This document shows positions 8,172 through 17,607 of a stretch of DNA of 64,000 nt, piece by piece. Positions within the stretch are counted from its first letter, which is position 1. Each line of letters starts with the position of its first letter. The position numbers were made by a program, and so were the translations under genes. The stretch covers positions 18,152 through 82,151 of the forward strand of contig DAIDHS010000007.1 of assembly GCA_027451985.1 (NCBI GenBank). Direction: 5' to 3'. The stretch is from Elusimicrobiota bacterium (GTDB taxonomy: Bacteria; Elusimicrobiota; Elusimicrobia; UBA1565; UBA9628). Below the pieces are notes generated by a model. It searched no databases. It worked only from the letters and a program-made list of their open reading frames with translations, and was not told the origin of the DNA.

Positions 8172-9241
8172 GTTCTCCGGACGCGCCTGCGCCGCGCTTA
8201 AGATCTCTCGGCAAAACCGCCGAGCGGGAAGGAAAACTTTTCCTGCGCCGAACGCTCATCCGCCTCCTGCCCAAGCCGTATGCTCCTAAAGACCGCCCGA
8301 CGGCGCAGGATCCGGCGCGCATCCTGGCCGTGCGCCACGACGCGCGCCTGGGGAACCTCCTGCTGTTGACTCCGGCCTTGCGGCTCTTGAAGCGCGCCTT
8401 TCCCAACGCGCGCGTGGACGCGCTCATCTCGGGACGCTACGGTGATGCCCTGGCCTTCAATCAAGACGTCGACCGCGTCCTGACACCCAAAGCCTTGCCG
8501 GCCATTTTCCTCAAAGGCGGCTACGATTTGGCCTTTGATTTCTCGCCCCAGCACGCCTTTTCCTTGTCCTCCGCGGCCTGGACCGCGCTCTCGCGCGCCA
8601 AACTCCACATTGGGTTTGATCGCGGCGACGCGGCCGCCTTTCTCAACTTGCTCGCGCCCGTGCCGCAGGCCCGCGCCCACGAGACGCAGAATCTCTGCGC
8701 CTTGGTGCGGGTCGCGGCGCCGTGGGCTCCGGCGACGTTGACGGAAGACCTACGCCCACGCTGGGTCTTCGGCCCCGGTGAAAAGGAGGACGGCGCGGCG
8801 CGCTGGCGCGCGATGGGCCTTGATTCGGAGAGCTTGGCTTTTTTCCTGGGCGGCCGGGCGGAAAAACAGCTGCCCGTGGAGTGGTTTTTGGATTTGGCCG
8901 CTGCCGCGGCCAAGGCAGGCCGCAAAACGGTTTTGCTGGGAGGTCCCGCTGAAACCAAGCTTTTGGCCGCCGCGAAAATTCCCGAAGGCGTCTTGGTCGC
9001 GCCCGCGATGGAACTGCGCCCCTTCGCCGCGTTTTTAGCCCAAGCCCGCACGGTCGTGACCGCGGACACCGGACCCATGCACCTGGCCGCCGCCCTGGGA
9101 CGGCCGAGCGTGGAAATCTTCACCCACACCGAGCCTTGGCGATTCGGCTACTCCTGGCTGCCGGAGTGCCGCGTATTGGAAACCCCGGGACGGGCCCCGT
9201 CAATTGACGAAGCCTGGAACGTTTTGCGCGCGCTTTTTTAA
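8168..9241 (+). CDS. Glycosyltransferase family 9 (heptosyltransferase-like)
   Basis: 357 residues, GTG start whose last bases overlap the upstream stop. GT9 features are the N-terminal VRHDARLGNLLLLTPALRLLK (residues 54-74) and the C-terminal nucleotide-sugar site VTADTGPMHLAAALGRPSVEIF near residues 295-316, ending with a typical GT9 tail. Family members add ADP-heptose or similar sugars to lipid A core on the cytosolic face. This protein therefore supports an LPS-like or other envelope glycan, but its acceptor is unknown. Confidence 0.85.
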   Translation: MSSPDAPAPRLRSLGKTAEREGKLFLRRTLIRLLPKPYAPKDRPTAQDPARILAVRHDARLGNLLLLTPALRLLKRAFPNARVDALISGRYGDALAFNQDVDRVLTPKALPAIFLKGGYDLAFDFSPQHAFSLSSAAWTALSRAKLHIGFDRGDAAAFLNLLAPVPQARAHETQNLCALVRVAAPWAPATLTEDLRPRWVFGPGEKEDGAARWRAMGLDSESLAFFLGGRAEKQLPVEWFLDLAAAAAKAGRKTVLLGGPAETKLLAAAKIPEGVLVAPAMELRPFAAFLAQARTVVTADTGPMHLAAALGRPSVEIFTHTEPWRFGYSWLPECRVLETPGRAPSIDEAWNVLRALF

Positions 9242-9288
9242 CTGACAATTTACTGGACGCCCGGACATTCTCAGGCTACGCTGAAGGC

Positions 9289-10383
9289 ATGAACGGCGGT
9301 TTTCGCGCCCGCGCAGCTCTGTACTTGCTCGCCTGCTTTTTCTGGTTAGGCGCCGCATCTAGCTTACCCGCCGCGGCGCGCCAAGCCGGATCGATCCAAT
9401 GGCCGTCAGCCCAAGCCCTCGCTTTTCTCGGCCGCTCCGCAGGGGAGCTGTCCGCGGGCCAAGTCCGGACTCTCCAACTCCATGTCCGAAAAAATCCCCA
9501 AGACTCGGCCGCCCGCCAAACGCTCACAAGCTGGTATTGGCGCCAAACCCTCGCCGGATATCATCCGCACCTGGAGCGCCTCAGGCAGATTCAAATTTTC
9601 TGGCTCATCGCCAACCGCCCGCAAAGTGCAATTCTCTCCGTTCCTCCGGGACAGATTCTCGAAACGGAGGACCCCGTCGCCTACGCAAGCGCTAAAAAAC
9701 TTTGGGAAGCCGCCGCGCGCGCTCACCCAAATGACGTCCTGATTTTAGCCGCGGCCGCTTCGTCTTTGGGACGCGTCGACACGGCTTTGGCCGACCGTTG
9801 GCTGGCCAGGGCCGAGCGTCTGGAGCCCCGCCAAGTCGTCTGGAATGATGCGCGCGCGGCTCTTTGGAAGAAAGCGGCGCTCAGGCGGCCGGATAAGGCC
9901 CGTCTCGCCCTTAGAGAACTCCAGTCGGCTCAGGATGTGGATTCATCCGCGTTCTCGCGTTTTAACCGGCTCCAAGCCCTCGCCATGGACGCCTACCTAT
10001 CCAGACAGACGTCCCTTGCTGAAAACTACGCGCGGGCAATGCTCCGCCAAGCCGCGGCATCCTGGCGCAAGAGTTGGGATTACGCCAACGCGGTCAATCG
10101 CGGACACGAAGTTTTGGGTCTGTGCGCCCTGCGGAGAGGAGACAAAGCGCGCGCTGGTCGGGAGCTGCTTCTGGCGGGTCGTTGCGGTTCAAGCCCGCAA
10201 CTCGCGTCATTCGGACCCAACATGCTGCTGGCTCAGGCGCTCCTCAAAGCCGGTAACCGCGGGCCGGTAATGGATTATCTCAACGAGTGCCGGGGCTTCT
10301 GGCACTCGGCCGTCACGGGGCGGTGGTTGGCTCAAATCCGCGCGGGCCGCGTTCCCGAGTTCGGATCGAACCTGGTCTATTAG
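9289..10383 (+). CDS. Secreted TPR-like helical protein
   Basis: 364 residues starting with a signal peptide (ALYLLACFFWLGAASSLPAAA). The rest is helical with loosely spaced repeats: LAFLGRSAGELSAGQVRTLQLH, ASSLGRVDTALADRWLARAERLEP, MDAYLSRQTSLAENYARAMLRQ. These look like degenerate tetratricopeptide repeats, but no exact family is recognised. The stop overlaps the stop of the minus-strand gene at 10380. No promoter element is certain; the gene may be its own transcript. Confidence 0.6.
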   Translation: MNGGFRARAALYLLACFFWLGAASSLPAAARQAGSIQWPSAQALAFLGRSAGELSAGQVRTLQLHVRKNPQDSAARQTLTSWYWRQTLAGYHPHLERLRQIQIFWLIANRPQSAILSVPPGQILETEDPVAYASAKKLWEAAARAHPNDVLILAAAASSLGRVDTALADRWLARAERLEPRQVVWNDARAALWKKAALRRPDKARLALRELQSAQDVDSSAFSRFNRLQALAMDAYLSRQTSLAENYARAMLRQAAASWRKSWDYANAVNRGHEVLGLCALRRGDKARAGRELLLAGRCGSSPQLASFGPNMLLAQALLKAGNRGPVMDYLNECRGFWHSAVTGRWLAQIRAGRVPEFGSNLVY

Positions 10384-11495
10384 CGCCCGGCTGCGGCGGG
10401 GCGGTGATAGCCCTTGTCTTCCATGAACAGGGTCATGACCGCCATGGCGTCCTGCATGCGTCCGCTGGTGTTGTCGTAGAACGCGACGAGTTCGTAGTCG
10501 TGATTTTTATAAAGCGGAAGCCCCGCTTCGCTCGAAAAAGAATCGGCCTCGGCCAAGCCCACCGCACCGGCGCGCTCCCAGGCGTGCGCCGTCCACACGA
10601 CCCGGTCCGCCGTCAGGTCGCGCAGCTCCAAGGTCTTGGCGAACGGGTGCAGGTGCACCTCGATGTAGTGCACGCGCGTGTCAAAGGGCAGGTTCATCAG
10701 CTTGGTGACCAGCGTGCGGTAAACGTGCCGGCCCGGCGGCACGGCGAAGTGCCCAGAGTAGCGCCGCCCCTGCGCATCGGTGTAGACGCTGCCCGCCATG
10801 CCGTCCATCATGGAATTGGGCGCCTCCTGCCCTGGCGGCGAGGCTGCCTCGGCTTGCAGTTTGGTCGGACGAGCCACGCCAAAAACCTCGGAACGGCCGT
10901 CCAGGCTCACCATCACGAACGGAGAATCGGCGAAAAGCGGCGTTATCTTCCGACGCAGACCCATATCCTTGACGAAGTCAATGGTTATCCGGTGGCGCAC
11001 CTGATGGGACCCGGGATGATTGAAGTTGAGCACTTGTGTCGCGATAGCAAGCGGCTCATCGGACATGACGGGCACGCCGTAGCCGGGAGGAAATTGGACG
11101 CTCAACTGACCCTGGGAGAGCGTCGCGATGCGCACGCTGACGTTTTTCTTCCAGCCGAAGAGCTTCCGGTGCAGGGCCATGTCCGCGAAGTCAAGATTGA
11201 CGTGGCACATGTAGTCCGCAGGCATGGGAGTCTTTCCATCGGCCCCCACCATCTCGGTCTTAAAGCCCGTAATCCACAGAAGCTGGGGCGGATTCTTCTT
11301 AAGCAAGAGAACGTTTTGCTCGCTGGAGGGGCCTTCCATGGATTTGTAATAGCGATCGACGTGGTAGTCTTTGGAGAGCACGACCTTGGTAAGCGCACGG
11401 GCCGCGACTGCGGGCGCCAAGGCGAAAAACAACGGCGCAAGAAGCGTCGGTCGCGTGGAAAATTTATTTAAGAATGACGCTGGGGAATTAATCAC
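10380..11495 (-). CDS. Secreted protein of unknown function with His-rich C-terminal motif
   Basis: 371 residues with an N-terminal export signal (TLLAPLFFALAPAVAARA). I do not recognise the family. Two beta-rich halves can be seen; the second contains RVHYIEVHLHPFAKTLELRD (residues about 270-290) with an HxxxxHxH cluster and ends with an acidic/aromatic segment (NHDYELVAFYDNTSGRMQDAM). The motif placement recalls copper type II monooxygenase C-terminal domains, yet the full set of metal ligands is not evident, so this is only a suggestion. It lies alone between convergent 9289 gene and the GT2 gene. Confidence 0.55.
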   Translation of the reverse strand: MINSPASFLNKFSTRPTLLAPLFFALAPAVAARALTKVVLSKDYHVDRYYKSMEGPSSEQNVLLLKKNPPQLLWITGFKTEMVGADGKTPMPADYMCHVNLDFADMALHRKLFGWKKNVSVRIATLSQGQLSVQFPPGYGVPVMSDEPLAIATQVLNFNHPGSHQVRHRITIDFVKDMGLRRKITPLFADSPFVMVSLDGRSEVFGVARPTKLQAEAASPPGQEAPNSMMDGMAGSVYTDAQGRRYSGHFAVPPGRHVYRTLVTKLMNLPFDTRVHYIEVHLHPFAKTLELRDLTADRVVWTAHAWERAGAVGLAEADSFSSEAGLPLYKNHDYELVAFYDNTSGRMQDAMAVMTLFMEDKGYHRPAAAGR

Positions 11496-11556
11496 GGTCC
11501 GGTTAAGCTACAAAATTCCACTCTCGGCTGTGAAGAAGAAGATTCTTCGGTGCGTC

Positions 11557-12900
11557 TCAGCGCGTCATCCAGGAGCCCTTGCGCGCGGTGACGAGAGCGT
11601 AGGGAAAAATCCAGAATAGCGCGAACGCCGCGTAGAAAGGATAGAACAGCCCGAAGGCGAAACTCTCGTTCTTCTTCCTATCCAGTGCGCTTTCTTGGCT
11701 TAAACAATAGAGCACGTACGCCAGGGAAATCAGGCTGATCGAAGCCAAAAGCCAGCGCAGCACGTCGGCTTTCTGTTCGGCCCAAAAGAGGAAAAGCGGC
11801 AGGCCTAAGTACTGCACGGGATAGCGGCCGTTAGCCACCAGACGCTCGGCCAGGGAGACGGCCAGCGGCCCCAGCGGCCGCCGCCAAACCACGGCGCTCA
11901 TGTAGACGAACTCCTCGCGCACGTAGCTGCGGTTCCAGCGGATGAACATGCGGCAGAGCTTGGAGTAGGTCGTCGGCACCACGGTGCGCACCACCGCGCT
12001 TTTCTGATAGACCGCGTCATAGCCGGCGGCCAGGATCATATTGGTCATGGCGCGGTCCTCGCCGATGGCGCAGGGCAGGCCCAGGAACTTCTGCCCGAGC
12101 CACCTGGGCAGGACTTTCCGGACCGCCTCCATGCGCAGAGCCGTGAGAGCCCCGGGACAGCAGTAGACCGTGCCGTAGACCGACTCGATGGCGCGCATGA
12201 AGTCGAAGGACAGCAAATAGCTCACGTGGAGGAGCCTGGGGATGGTTCCCTCGTGAATATTGTAGACCGCGACCTTCCCGGCCACGGCCCCGATCTTCGG
12301 GTCGCGCATGGGGCCCACGATAGCCAGAAGCGCGTCTTTGTCGACCGCGGAATCCGAATCCACCGTCACCACCACCTCGGAGTCGGCGCGGGAAAATCCC
12401 TCGGCCAGGGCCGCGCGCTTGCCGCTGTTTCTGGGGAAACGCACGGGCACAATCAGATCCGGACGTTCTTTGGCCGCCGCCGAGACATACTCCCAGGTAT
12501 CGTCCTTGCTGCCGTCGTCCACGACGACAATCTTGAGGCGGCCGGCAGGATAATCGGCCGCGGCGACCGAGTCGATGGATTTTCTGACCATCGCGCCTTC
12601 GTTATAGGCCGGGATGATGACGGTCAGCGTGGGCGCTTCAAGCCCCGCGGCGGGCGGCGCCGGGCGATAGAGCAGCCAGAAGAGTATCTTCACTATCAAG
12701 ATGAACAGGGCCAGGGCGGCCCAAAAAAATCCCAGCCGCACGATGTGGTGGGCCCAGTAGTGCCGGAAAAACAGGTCGGAAGGAAGAGCCGGCGTCTGAG
12801 CCACGCCCGAAACCAGGATGAACGCCAAGCCAGAGAGGGCCACGCCGCATAAAAGGGCGTCCCAAACGCGGAGAAAGAGCACCGACGCGCGCGCTTTCAT
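11557..12900 (-). CDS. Membrane glycosyltransferase family 2, hyaluronan/chitin-synthase-like
   Basis: 447 residues from ATG 12900, chosen over the longer frame to 12993 because AGAGGA lies 8 bases upstream and the extension would overlap macB. Two N-terminal helices precede the GT2 domain with VVVDDGS (about residue 145), DSDS (DXD), GEDRAMT (about residue 280) and RMFIRW in place of QxxRW, then C-terminal helices. Processive synthases of this type extrude a polysaccharide across the inner membrane. It follows macB by 13 bases, so it is cotranscribed with the ECF-controlled export operon. The product polymer is unknown. Confidence 0.85.
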   Translation of the reverse strand: MKARASVLFLRVWDALLCGVALSGLAFILVSGVAQTPALPSDLFFRHYWAHHIVRLGFFWAALALFILIVKILFWLLYRPAPPAAGLEAPTLTVIIPAYNEGAMVRKSIDSVAAADYPAGRLKIVVVDDGSKDDTWEYVSAAAKERPDLIVPVRFPRNSGKRAALAEGFSRADSEVVVTVDSDSAVDKDALLAIVGPMRDPKIGAVAGKVAVYNIHEGTIPRLLHVSYLLSFDFMRAIESVYGTVYCCPGALTALRMEAVRKVLPRWLGQKFLGLPCAIGEDRAMTNMILAAGYDAVYQKSAVVRTVVPTTYSKLCRMFIRWNRSYVREEFVYMSAVVWRRPLGPLAVSLAERLVANGRYPVQYLGLPLFLFWAEQKADVLRWLLASISLISLAYVLYCLSQESALDRKKNESFAFGLFYPFYAAFALFWIFPYALVTARKGSWMTR

Positions 12901-12913
12901 GGGAATAATCCTC

Positions 12914-14938
12914 TTACTCGTAGCGCAAGGCTTCGATGGGCGAGAGCAGAGACGCCTTCCTCGCCGGCCAGAAGCCGAACAACACGCCGACACCCGCGGA
13001 AAAGACGAAGGCCATCAACACGGCCTGAGGCTGAACTATGGCAGCCCAGCCGGCGAAGTGGGAAAGCGCCAGGGAAAATCCGACGCCCAACGTAATGCCG
13101 ATGACGCCGCCTAAAGTCGAAAGCACTGCCGACTCCAGCAGGAATTGGATCAAAATCGCGCGCCGCGCGGCACCCACGGCCTTCCTGAGCCCGATTTCGC
13201 GCGTCCGTTCGCTGACAGAGACCAGCATGATGTTCATGATGCCGATGCCGCCGACCAAGAGGGAAATGGCGGCTACGATGCCCAAAAGGAGCGTGAAGGT
13301 CTTCGTCGTGCCGGTCAAGGCGGCCTGGATGTCGGCCATGTTGCGCACGGTAAAATCGTCAGCCTGGAAAGAAGGCAGGTGGTGGCGCGCGCGCAGAAAC
13401 GTCTCCACCGATTTCATCACGGAGCCGATGGAGCCGGGGCTGTCGCATTCGAGCGAAATCGTGTCCAGATAGCGGCCGCGGCTGTTGCCGCTACCCCAGG
13501 CGGTGAAACCCAGGCGCATCATGGCGGTCTTCAAGGGGACGATGATGACGTCGTCTTGATCGCGCCAGCCGCTCGAACCCTTGGGCGGCAGGATGCCGAT
13601 GACCTTGAAGGCAACGCGATTAAGCTTGATGGTTTTGCCCACCGGGTTTTCCTTCCCGAAAAGCTCGTTGACCACGGTCTGGCCCAGCACGGCCACGCTG
13701 GCTATGGAGTCGTTCTCTGCCTCGGTAAAAAACCGGCCGTAGTACGGCACGTCGGCGTACATGTCCGCGTAGGCGGGGAGATCCCCTTGCGCCTGGGTCG
13801 AGGCGTTCTTGTCCTTATAGACGGCCTGGACGGTTCCGCGCAGTTCGCCATCAACGGCGGCGATGTGGGGACTTACGCGCGACAAATCGTCCAAGTCCTG
13901 CAGCGTCAGGCGCGAATAGCTGCCGGTGCCGCCGTGAAAGGCGGCCTGGGAAAAGGGAAATATCATCACCAAGTTTGAGCCAAGGCTCGAAATTCTGGCC
14001 TCGATGGCTTTTTGCGCACCCTTGCCGATGGCCAGCATGGCGATGACCGCGGCCACGCCGATCAATATGCCTAACATGGAGAGAGCGCTGCGGACCTTGT
14101 TCGCGGCGATGGCGCGCAAAGCCGAGGCCCAGTACTCGCTCATCTCGGCGGCGTTCAAGCCTCCATGCTGGAGCTTAAACTGTGCGGGAAGCGCGGTCTT
14201 GGGCGCGGAGAGCACCGCCGTGCCGCCGCCAACGGAAGGCGCCGCATCCGTTTCGTGGAATTGCTCATTGACCTCGTCAGACACGATCTGCCCGTCCTTA
14301 ATGTGGATGATACGCCGGGCGTGCGCGGCGATATCCGGCTCATGGGTCACCATGATGACGGTGATGCCCGCACGGTTCATGAGCTTGAGCTGGCGCAAGA
14401 TGTCCGCGGCCTGGTCCGAGGCGAGGTTCCCGGTGGGCTCGTCCGCGAAAATGACGCGAGGGGAGTTGACCAGCGCCCGGGCGATGGCCACCCGCTGCTG
14501 TTGGCCGCCGGAGAGTTCATTGGGCTTGTGCGACATGCGGTCGGAAAGCCCCACGGTCTCCAGGAGTTCGCGGCCGCGCGCCTCCCGGTTGGAGGCGCCC
14601 GCGTAAATCATGGGCAGAATCACGTTGTCCATGGCCGAGGTGCGCGAAAGAAGGTTGAACATCTGGAAGATAAAGCCGATGGTCTTGGAGCGCAGGGCCG
14701 CGCCCTCATCGTCGGTCAGGCGCGAGACGTCGCGGCCGAAAAGGAAATACTTGCCCGAGGTAGGGCGGTCCAGCAGCCCCAAGATTTGCATGAGCGTGGA
14801 TTTGCCCGATCCGGAGGGACCCATAATGGCGACGAACTCGCCCTCCTCGATCTGGAGGTTGATACCCTTTAAGACCACCAGCTTGTCGCCGCCCACCTGG
14901 TAGGCGCGCGTGATGTCCTTGAGCTCGATAAACGCCAT
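12914..14938 (-). CDS. macB: MacB-type ABC exporter (ATPase fused to FtsX-like permease)
   Basis: 674 residues from ATG 14938, the start of the conserved MAFIELKDITRAYQVG; the frame continues upstream without conservation. The N-terminal ATPase has Walker A GPSGSGKST, signature LSGGQQQRVAIARAL and Walker B VIFADEPTG. It is followed by a first membrane helix near residue 290, a MacB periplasmic core domain (about 310-520) and three FtsX helices at the C-terminus. MacB works as a mechanotransmitter with MacA and TolC to drive substrates out of the periplasm. All three partners are encoded here in order tolC, macA, macB, supporting the call. Confidence 0.93.
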   Translation of the reverse strand: MAFIELKDITRAYQVGGDKLVVLKGINLQIEEGEFVAIMGPSGSGKSTLMQILGLLDRPTSGKYFLFGRDVSRLTDDEGAALRSKTIGFIFQMFNLLSRTSAMDNVILPMIYAGASNREARGRELLETVGLSDRMSHKPNELSGGQQQRVAIARALVNSPRVIFADEPTGNLASDQAADILRQLKLMNRAGITVIMVTHEPDIAAHARRIIHIKDGQIVSDEVNEQFHETDAAPSVGGGTAVLSAPKTALPAQFKLQHGGLNAAEMSEYWASALRAIAANKVRSALSMLGILIGVAAVIAMLAIGKGAQKAIEARISSLGSNLVMIFPFSQAAFHGGTGSYSRLTLQDLDDLSRVSPHIAAVDGELRGTVQAVYKDKNASTQAQGDLPAYADMYADVPYYGRFFTEAENDSIASVAVLGQTVVNELFGKENPVGKTIKLNRVAFKVIGILPPKGSSGWRDQDDVIIVPLKTAMMRLGFTAWGSGNSRGRYLDTISLECDSPGSIGSVMKSVETFLRARHHLPSFQADDFTVRNMADIQAALTGTTKTFTLLLGIVAAISLLVGGIGIMNIMLVSVSERTREIGLRKAVGAARRAILIQFLLESAVLSTLGGVIGITLGVGFSLALSHFAGWAAIVQPQAVLMAFVFSAGVGVLFGFWPARKASLLSPIEALRYE

Positions 14939-14948
14939 ACCCGCCTCG

Positions 14949-15911
14949 TCAGCCTCCGGACTTCTTATGGCTTCCGCCCGCCAATGGGCTCGTCGCCGCC
15001 TGCTCGGGAACATAGCGCTTCTGCCGGATGACGACCGTGTCGCCTTCGCTTAGGCCGGAAAGTATCTCGTCGTTGTTGGCGCCCTGGATGCCGATGACGA
15101 CCGTCTTGGCCACGAGCTTGCCGTCCGGGCCCGGCACCAGCACCTCGGACTGTCCGTTTTTCTGCTTCACGGCCACGGCCGGCACCAGCAGGGCGTCGTT
15201 CTTCTTCTTGAGAATAAAGTTAATATTGGCCGTCATCTGCGAGCGGTAATAGTCCGGCGCGCCGCCCACCGGGTCAATCTTCACGTTGTAGGTGATGACG
15301 TTGTTGTTGTCCACGCCCTCGCGCAGGATGTCGAAAACCTTGCCTTGCACCGTGCGGTTGGGATAGGCGTCCAAGGTAATCTGGGCTGCCATGCCCTTCT
15401 TGATACGGCCGATGTCGGTCTCGTCGACCTGGGCGTAGACGATGAGCTTGTCCGAAAGCGCGTAGATGACCGTGGTGGGGTCCACCATCTGGCCCACGAC
15501 CACGTTGCGCAGAATGATGCGCCCGGCCAAAGGGCTGATGATGGGAATGGGGAGATACGTGTCCTCCCATTTCTTATAGACCGCCGGGCCCTGGGCGCGC
15601 GCGGCGTCCAAGATGGCGACGCGATCAGTCGAACTCATTTCAGCCAGGACCTCTCCCGCCTTGACCGCATCCCCTTCATCAACGTTCAAGCTTTCAATGC
15701 GGCCGGAAACCGAGGGCTGTATCGCAACGCGGTTGAGCGGCGCCACGTAGCCCGTCGCCTCGCTGATCTCCTCGATGGGACCGCGCTTGATCTTGGCGTA
15801 GCTCACCAGTTCGTCGCCGTCCTTGGATTTGCCGTGATAGTAGGCCCAAACGCCGGCGCCGCCTCCCGCTACAGCGAGAATCAAAATCCAGCGGACCCAT
15901 TTGCCTTGCAT
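14949..15911 (-). CDS. macA: MacA-like periplasmic adaptor (HlyD/RND-MFP family)
   Basis: 320 residues. An N-terminal membrane anchor (WVRWILILAVAGGGAGVWAYY) precedes a lipoyl half (VSGRIESLNVDEGDAVKAGEVLAEM), a short hairpin, second lipoyl half (ISPLAGRIILRNVVVGQMV) and beta-barrel (IYALSDKLIVYAQVDETDIGRIKKG). The coiled-coil hairpin is clearly shorter than in E. coli MacA, so tip contact with TolC may differ. The gene starts 1 base after the TolC stop and ends 10 bases before macB, consistent with a tripartite exporter. Confidence 0.9.
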   Translation of the reverse strand: MQGKWVRWILILAVAGGGAGVWAYYHGKSKDGDELVSYAKIKRGPIEEISEATGYVAPLNRVAIQPSVSGRIESLNVDEGDAVKAGEVLAEMSSTDRVAILDAARAQGPAVYKKWEDTYLPIPIISPLAGRIILRNVVVGQMVDPTTVIYALSDKLIVYAQVDETDIGRIKKGMAAQITLDAYPNRTVQGKVFDILREGVDNNNVITYNVKIDPVGGAPDYYRSQMTANINFILKKKNDALLVPAVAVKQKNGQSEVLVPGPDGKLVAKTVVIGIQGANNDEILSGLSEGDTVVIRQKRYVPEQAATSPLAGGSHKKSGG

Positions 15912-15912
15912 G

Positions 15913-17187
15913 CTAATCTCCTAGTCCCTTGCCCACGGCGCTGTTCCACTGGGCTTCGGCCAAAGCGGCGTTCAATTCGGAGCCCAGATAACCCTGCTTG
16001 AAGTTGATCAAATCCGAGACCGAAAGGATCCAGGTCTCGAACGGCATCAGGCCTGCGTTGTAGCGGATGGTGGATTCGGTGTAGCGCTGCTGGGCCGCGG
16101 CGAAGAGATCGCGGTTGGCCGCGACCAAGTCGGCGTCCTCGTTCAAGCTGGTCCAATCCTGCTCCAAGAGGCTGCGCGTTGAGTCCTGCGCCTCGCGGAG
16201 GCTCTCCTCGGCCGCCGCCAGACTTTCCTTGGCCGAAGTGATTTGATAGTAAGCCGCGGTGGGCCCGCTGCCGAAAATGGGCAGGCTCAGCGTAGCGCCC
16301 CAGTTCCAGTGCGGATTGTGCGGAAGCTCGGTGCCGCCGTTGTAGAAGCGGGAAGCGGTCGCCGAGAAATCGGGCCACAGGGACACCTCGGAGCTCTCCA
16401 TGCCGGCGCGGGACAAGACCAGCGCCGCTTGAGCTACGGCCACTGCGGGCGTCTGCGCAACCAAAGAGGGAAAATCTTGCTCGGGAAGCTTGGAGTAGTC
16501 CAGCGTACCGGTCACCTCGATGTCGGCGAACTGATCCTGTCCCAGTTGATTATTAAGCTCCATCTTGGCGGCGCGGATATTAAGCGAATCGTTTGAGACC
16601 GTCACCTGAGCCTCCAGAAGCTGGGCATTGGAAGTCATCATGTCGCCGAGCGATTCCTCACCCGACTTGTATTCCAATGACACCATCTGCGCGTTGGTTT
16701 TTTGGATGCTCTCGATCTGCCGGTCAACCGTGAGCCTTTGCTCGTTATAGATGAGTTTAATGAATGCCTGGGCCAGCGTGTAGCGCACTTGGGACGAGAC
16801 TTGCGCGAGATTGGCTCGGGACTGCAGCTCCTGGGCTCTCGTCGTACTCAGCGACGCGTAGTCCTGGGCATTGAACAGATCCAGGCTCGCGTTGGCGCCG
16901 GCCTGCCAGTGGTCGGCGTTGGAGTACTGTCCCAGGGCGTTCAAGGTGTCCGAATTCGTGTAGCCGTTGGACAGGCTCACATGGGGCATCAGGCCGTTGA
17001 AGCTGTTCTTATAGGAGAGAGCGCTGGCCTCGAGAGAGCGCTCGGCCGCGAGCAGAGCGGGGTTTTGGGCGCGGGCGATAGCCATGCACTGGTCCCAAGT
17101 GAGAACGGTCGACGTCGAGGCGGTTTGCGCCCGGACAGGAACGAGTCCGAACACAAGAGCGCCCGCCGCCAGAAGAGCGCGCTTCAC
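15913..17187 (-). CDS. TolC-family outer membrane efflux protein
   Basis: 424 residues with signal peptide (LLAAGALVFGLVPVRAQ). The two-fold repeated OEP pattern is visible: LTWDQCMAIARAQNPALLAAERSLEAS in the first half and VAQAALVLSRAGMESSEVSLWPDFSATASRFY in the second, each with long helices rich in Ala, Gln and Glu. It would trimerise into the outer-membrane channel for the MacAB pump encoded immediately downstream. A second, distinct TolC-like gene sits at 23592 with the RND pump. Confidence 0.9.
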   Translation of the reverse strand: MKRALLAAGALVFGLVPVRAQTASTSTVLTWDQCMAIARAQNPALLAAERSLEASALSYKNSFNGLMPHVSLSNGYTNSDTLNALGQYSNADHWQAGANASLDLFNAQDYASLSTTRAQELQSRANLAQVSSQVRYTLAQAFIKLIYNEQRLTVDRQIESIQKTNAQMVSLEYKSGEESLGDMMTSNAQLLEAQVTVSNDSLNIRAAKMELNNQLGQDQFADIEVTGTLDYSKLPEQDFPSLVAQTPAVAVAQAALVLSRAGMESSEVSLWPDFSATASRFYNGGTELPHNPHWNWGATLSLPIFGSGPTAAYYQITSAKESLAAAEESLREAQDSTRSLLEQDWTSLNEDADLVAANRDLFAAAQQRYTESTIRYNAGLMPFETWILSVSDLINFKQGYLGSELNAALAEAQWNSAVGKGLGD

Positions 17188-17197
17188 TGGGAAGCCC

Positions 17198-17605
17198 TTA
17201 ACGGGCCTGCGCGCTCGAGTCGCCCGTCGACGCGTTGGCCGTCAGGGAAAGCCGCCGGGCGTCCCACTGGGCCGTCATGGCGGCGAATTTTTTCTGCTGC
17301 TGCGGAGTCAGGATGCCGCCGAGATTTTGCCGGAAGGCCGCGCGGATGCCGTTGAATTGAGAGAGCATCTGCTTATGCAGTTCCATGACTTGGCCGCGGT
17401 TCGTTTCCAGGATGGCGCGCAGTTTCTGCTGCTGCGCGGAGCTCAAGTCCAGCCGGCGGCTCAAGTCCGCCAGCATGCGCTCGGTGTTGGGGCCGCGCCG
17501 CCAAAACTGATGCATGGCTCGCTTTTCGTAGCGCACGCCCGCAGCGGCGCCGAGCAGAAGGCCTATGACGAAGACGGCGGCGGTGGGAAATCCCGTTCGT
17601 TTCAT
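17198..17605 (-). CDS. CpxP/Spy-like periplasmic protein (heavy-metal-resistance family)
   Basis: 135 residues with a single N-terminal membrane/signal helix (AAVFVIGLLLGAAAGV). The mature part is helical with two LTxxQ-like motifs, LSSAQQQKLRAIL near residue 55 and LTPQQQKKFAAM near residue 98, the signature of the Spy/CpxP/ZraP stress-chaperone superfamily. In such operons the protein senses envelope stress or metals. Position between anti-sigma factor and TolC, with 2- and 10-base gaps, supports an envelope-stress role as feedback sensor; this is inference. Confidence 0.75.
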   Translation of the reverse strand: MKRTGFPTAAVFVIGLLLGAAAGVRYEKRAMHQFWRRGPNTERMLADLSRRLDLSSAQQQKLRAILETNRGQVMELHKQMLSQFNGIRAAFRQNLGGILTPQQQKKFAAMTAQWDARRLSLTANASTGDSSAQAR

Positions 17606-17607
17606 CG

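Noticed and set aside
10287..11471. 394-codon plus-strand frame opposite the secreted protein gene
   Set aside because: Arg/His-rich antisense product with no signal or motif; the minus-strand gene has an export signal and normal composition.
14949..15911. MacA as dedicated adaptor of the RND pump
   Set aside because: It is embedded in the MacB operon 8 kb away and under a different regulator; sharing is possible but not supported.
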